DNA of 9,219 nucleotides from the NCBI GenBank assembly GCA_018970845.1, contig JAGWVO010000128.1, positions 1-9,219 of the forward strand, in the 5' to 3' direction. Positions 7,097 to 9,219 of the stretch are shown here, piece after piece (position 1 is the first letter of the stretch; the number at the start of each line of letters is the position of its first letter). This DNA is from Planctomycetota bacterium. GTDB taxonomy: Bacteria > Planctomycetota > Planctomycetia > Gemmatales > Gemmataceae. Made by a program: the position numbers and the translations under genes. The notes under the pieces were generated by a model. It was not told the DNA's origin and did no database searches. It saw nothing but the letters and a program-made list of their open reading frames with translations.

Positions 7097-8209
7097 TCAG
7101 GCAAGGACCGGCAACGAGAGGCCGGTTTTGGCCGGAGCGGCCGGAGCCTCGGGAGCCGACGGGTCGGTTCCGCCGACGCGGTCATCGTCCCATGTCAGTT
7201 CGAGGTCCTCGATCATCCGGAGATCCTCGGCGTTGGCCCTGCCGTAGGTGGACAGGTAGTTGCCGATGAGGCCGCTGGTGCCACCGGCGTAGAAGATCCA
7301 GCTTTGCAGGTCGCGCAGGTTCTTCTCGCGGCCGCCGGCCACCTTGAGGTCCTGCTTGGGCAGGATCAGCCTCATGGTGGCGACGATGCCCAGGATCTCA
7401 AGGGGCCTCAGCGGCTTCATGTGCTCAAGCGGGGTGCCTGGAATCGGATGCAGGAAGTTCAGCGGCACCACATGCGGGTTGAGGTCCTTGAGGCTGAAAC
7501 CGAGGTCGACGCGGTCCTCGACGGTCTCGCCCATGCCGAAGATGCCGCCCGAGCAGGTCTCGAGGCCGGCGGCGCGGGCGATCTGCAGGGTGCGCACGCG
7601 GTCGGACCACTTGTGGGTGGTCACGATGTTCGGATAGTGCCTTTCCGAGGTCTCCAGGTTGTGGTTGATCCGGCGGATGCCGGCCTCCTTGAGGTCGCGG
7701 GCCTGATCCTCGCTGAGGGTGCCAAGGGTGGCGCAATGGCAGATGCCGTCCACCTTCTTCATCGCCTTGACGGCGTCCATGATGGCGGGCCATTCGCGCG
7801 CGGTGGGGCCGCGACCGCTGTTGACGATGCCGAAGGCGCTGGCGCCGTTGTCGCGGGCGAAGGTGGTCGCCTGCTCGACCTGCTCCGGCCCCATCATCGG
7901 GTACGGCTCGATTCCCGTGGCGTTGAACGAGGACTGGGCGCAGAACTTGCAGTCCTCGCTGCAGCGGCCGAACTTGCTTGGAAGGATGCTGCAGAAGGTG
8001 ACCTTGTTGCCGTGGAAGTGGCGGCGGACCTTGTTGGCGGCGTAGAGCAGGTCGTAGATGGCCTGCCCGCGCAGGCGGAAACATTCCTCGGCCTCGGCCC
8101 GGGTGATGTCACCGCCGCCGTTGATCCTGCCGGCCAGGGCCAGCAGGTCGAAACTGGTTTCGGCCAGGAACGCCTCGTCGGTCTTCTGCGCGATCATGTG
8201 CTGCCCCAT
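7097..8209 (-). CDS. bioB: Biotin synthase (BioB), radical SAM, with atypical auxiliary cluster site
   Basis: A 370-residue radical SAM enzyme that inserts sulfur between C6 and C9 of dethiobiotin, the last step of biotin synthesis. The [4Fe-4S]/SAM motif is CSEDCKFC (Cys83, Cys87, Cys90). Family marks follow: FCAQSSF (89-95), CATLGTLSEDQA (159-170), NHNLETS (182-188), TCSGGIFGMGETVEDRV (218-234), NFLHPIPGTPLE (251-262) and AGGREKNLRDLQ (291-302). By eye alignment with E. coli BioB, Cys159 equals Cys128 and Cys219 equals Cys188, but Cys97 is Gly127 and Arg260 is Lys289. Cys73 and Cys157 are additional, the former at the place of E. coli Ser43, which lies near the auxiliary cluster. The C-terminal 25 residues are an Ala/Pro-rich tail. 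Start: ATG at 8209 is the first in frame after a stop but has no Shine-Dalgarno; ATG at 8197 (Met5) has GGGG 6 nt upstream and is a fair alternative. First gene of the bioB-bioF unit. Confidence 0.96.
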   Translation of the reverse strand: MGQHMIAQKTDEAFLAETSFDLLALAGRINGGGDITRAEAEECFRLRGQAIYDLLYAANKVRRHFHGNKVTFCSILPSKFGRCSEDCKFCAQSSFNATGIEPYPMMGPEQVEQATTFARDNGASAFGIVNSGRGPTAREWPAIMDAVKAMKKVDGICHCATLGTLSEDQARDLKEAGIRRINHNLETSERHYPNIVTTHKWSDRVRTLQIARAAGLETCSGGIFGMGETVEDRVDLGFSLKDLNPHVVPLNFLHPIPGTPLEHMKPLRPLEILGIVATMRLILPKQDLKVAGGREKNLRDLQSWIFYAGGTSGLIGNYLSTYGRANAEDLRMIEDLELTWDDDRVGGTDPSAPEAPAAPAKTGLSLPVLA

Positions 8210-8269
8210 CCATGGGGCGCGCCGGCCAATGGCGCGCCGCCATCAGCATATCTTCCGGGGCTTGGCCGG
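8203..8269 (-). promoter_or_regulatory. Overlapping inverted repeats in the bioB leader
   Basis: Three inverted repeats sit across the bioB start and the bases before it. Repeat C is GCCCCAT / ATGGGGC (8203-8209 with 8212-8218) and covers the start codon. Repeat B is two copies of GGCGCGCC (8216-8223, 8231-8238) with a 7-nt loop. Repeat A is CCGGCCAA / TTGGCCGG (8222-8229 with 8262-8269). B shares bases with both A and C, so the hairpins exclude each other in RNA. The 102-nt gap has no convincing promoter; TTGAAC and TATGCT are present on the minus strand but 21 nt apart. A regulatory role is inference; the repeats themselves are exact. Confidence 0.35.
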
Positions 8270-8311
8270 TTGTTCAAGGCCAGCGGCGACGAATGTCCCC
8301 GAATCCGCCGA

Positions 8312-8953
8312 TCAGGAGCTTTCCTTTTTCCTGCCGGACTTTCGTTCCTGACGGGATTCCTCGGCCGATTCCTCATCCGGCTGGTTCCAGCGGGAAACCA
8401 TCCATTGCGCCAGGGCCCCAAGCATCGTCAGCACCCCCTGGGCGCCCAGCAGCAGCTTTTGGTGCCCGGCGCTCCATTCCACCGCGTCGAGGTGCTTGCC
8501 TCGGTCCATGAAGCTCAAGATCGTGAGGATGAGCACGAGCGAACCGGCCGCGGCGGTGGTCAGCACCATCCAGAAGGTGCGCAGCATCAGGAAGACCAGT
8601 CCGCCACCCAGCACAAACGGCAACGGTTCCGTCCCCGGTGGCGCCGCCGCCCTCAGCAGCGTGAGGGCCGCCAAGGCGCCGATCAGGAAAATCGCAAGGT
8701 CAACCAGCGCCAGGGCCAATGCTCCCGAAGTGAAGGCGAACAACACCCCCGCGATGATCGGCTGCAGGTGAAAACGCTGGCCGGATTCCAAACCCACCAA
8801 TCCGCCGGCGAGCGTGGCCAGCGAGACCAGCCAAAATCGGTGAAAAACCCCGCCGGCGGCCCACAAAAACAGGCCGACCACAAGGAACAGGGACAGCGTC
8901 GGAAAACTGAGGCCCCGGCTGTCTTCAAGCAGTTCAACAGGCAATTCCAGCAT
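8312..8953 (-). CDS. Multi-pass membrane protein, DUF4203/TMEM198-like
   Basis: A 213-residue inner-membrane protein with about six or seven hydrophobic segments: near residues 16-34, 39-56, 63-82, 83-101, 110-127, 128-147 and 166-186. It ends in a highly charged tail rich in Glu, Arg, Lys and Ser (191-213), expected in the cytosol. Pattern and length recall the DUF4203/TM7S3-TMEM198 group, with paired helices, small residues and a Phe/Arg after the first helix (GGVFHRFWL), but the resemblance is weak and no function follows from it. No signal peptide or catalytic motif. ATG at 8953 was chosen because AGGG lies 7 nt upstream and the hydrophobic core begins shortly after; the frame is open to 9112, but the extra 53 residues are Arg/Cys/Pro-rich and not protein-like. 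It is followed by bioB on the same strand after 102 nt with no clear terminator, so it might be cotranscribed. The gene to its right is divergent. Confidence 0.75.
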   Translation of the reverse strand: MLELPVELLEDSRGLSFPTLSLFLVVGLFLWAAGGVFHRFWLVSLATLAGGLVGLESGQRFHLQPIIAGVLFAFTSGALALALVDLAIFLIGALAALTLLRAAAPPGTEPLPFVLGGGLVFLMLRTFWMVLTTAAAGSLVLILTILSFMDRGKHLDAVEWSAGHQKLLLGAQGVLTMLGALAQWMVSRWNQPDEESAEESRQERKSGRKKESS

Positions 8954-9073
8954 GAGACAGCCCTGCCGGCGCCGAAGCGATGGCCCGGCGCGCGCAGCAT
9001 TCTGGCAGGGAAATGGCGACCGGCAACAGGCCAACCGGTCAGGAATGGTTTGAAATGATTGGTTAAACAGCCC

Positions 9074-9101
9074 TTGATTGCCGTAAAACGAAGTATACGA
9101 T
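9074..9101 (+). promoter_or_regulatory. Candidate promoter for the pilin-like gene
   Basis: TTGATT (9074-9079) and TACGAT (9096-9101) are 16 nt apart in the AT-richest part of the divergent gap, about 39 nt before the ATG at 9140. The -10 overlaps a small dyad, AGTAT-ACG-ATACT (9092-9104), that could be an operator. Both boxes are only four of six matches, so this is tentative. Confidence 0.3.
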
Positions 9102-9139
9102 ACTAGGGCCAAGTCGTTTTAAAGTCATACTTGGGAGTC

Positions 9140-9219
9140 ATGATCTTGAACCCGCGCCTCACCCGGTACGCGTTCACGCTCATTGAACTTCTGGTGGTGA
9201 TCGCCATCATCGCCGTGCT
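9140..9219 (+). CDS. Prepilin-type N-terminal methylation protein, 5' end only (DUF1559-like)
   Basis: The first 26 codons of a gene cut by the window edge. They encode an 11-residue basic leader ending in LTRYA, then FTLIELLVVIAIIAVL: the type IV prepilin/pseudopilin processing and methylation motif, with Phe12 as the first mature residue, Glu16 as the +5 glutamate and the start of the hydrophobic helix. Prepilin peptidase would cut before Phe. The residue at -1 is Ala rather than the usual Gly, a change tolerated in many planctomycete proteins. In Planctomycetota such starts usually belong to DUF1559 proteins, but pseudopilins GspG/GspH start the same way and the rest is not visible. Start: GGGAG (9133-9137) is only 2 nt before the ATG, so TTG at 9146, 8 nt from that site, is a possible alternative. 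Divergent from the membrane gene at 8953. Confidence 0.85.
   Translation, partial: MILNPRLTRYAFTLIELLVVIAIIAV

Noticed and set aside
7066..7185. Forty extra N-terminal codons of bioF overlapping the end of bioB
   Set aside because: They are Arg/Pro-rich and lack family similarity; the ATG at 7065 has GGAG 6 nt upstream and gives the normal BioF length. An in-frame GTG at 7074 has its purine tract too close.
8109..8249. A 46-codon upstream frame starting 40 nt before bioB and overlapping it out of frame, with GGAAG 2 or 8 nt before its two ATGs
   Set aside because: The peptide is Arg/Pro/Gly-rich, most of it is simply the bioB sequence read in another frame, and there is no independent sign of coding. 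It might matter for translational control but cannot be supported alone.
6926..9058. A 710-codon open frame on the plus strand opposite bioF, bioB and the small membrane gene
   Set aside because: It runs antisense to three well-supported genes, its translation is low-complexity (Gly/Ala/Val then Gln/Arg-rich) and shows no family motif. Long antisense frames are expected in GC-rich genes with strong third-position GC bias. The same holds for plus-strand frames at 97-1191, 1624-2556, 2465-3475 and 4205-5782.

Overview
The window is GC-rich bacterial DNA with one strongly lineage-specific signature. It has a DUF1501 (Tat-exported, alkaline-phosphatase-fold) protein and the start of a prepilin-type N-terminal methylation gene of the kind that opens DUF1559 proteins. 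Both families are hugely expanded in Planctomycetota. Together with an AP-endonuclease-2-type sugar phosphate isomerase and a large membrane protein whose mid-to-C-terminal sequence looks planctomycete to me, this points to a member of Planctomycetota. That is inference from family content, not from a marker gene.

Layout: all complete genes read on the minus strand, so right to left. From the right: (i) a short plus-strand gene start at 9140 (type IV pilin-like leader), cut by the window edge, divergent from (ii) a small multi-pass membrane protein (8312-8953); (iii) bioB, biotin synthase (7097-8209); (iv) bioF, 8-amino-7-oxononanoate synthase (5890-7065); (v) a 1129-residue membrane protein of unknown function (2498-5887); (vi) a TIM-barrel sugar phosphate isomerase/epimerase (1657-2493); (vii) after a 192-nt AT-richer gap with a plausible promoter, a stand-alone DUF1501 gene (127-1464), closed by a clear intrinsic terminator (66-96). 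Positions 1-65 hold nothing I can assign.

Genes iii-vi look like one transcription unit. The bioB-bioF gap is 31 nt, bioF to the large membrane gene is 2 nt, and that gene to the isomerase is 4 nt, with the ribosome-binding sites lying inside the preceding genes at the two tight junctions. BioF (condensation of pimeloyl thioester with alanine) and BioB (sulfur insertion into dethiobiotin) are the first and last steps of the four-step late biotin pathway. BioA and BioD, the middle steps, are not here. The sugar isomerase and the giant membrane protein have no known role in biotin synthesis.

The most interesting points are these. The BioB auxiliary iron-sulfur site is non-canonical: the positions equivalent to E. 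coli Cys97 and Arg260 are Gly127 and Lys289, and extra cysteines sit at 73 and 157. This suggests the alternative cluster type reported for anaerobe-type BioB rather than the classical [2Fe-2S] site. Second, an undescribed-looking 1129-aa membrane protein is translationally coupled behind bioF. Third, the bioB leader carries three overlapping, mutually exclusive inverted repeats. I found no tRNA, rRNA, CRISPR array or transposase.
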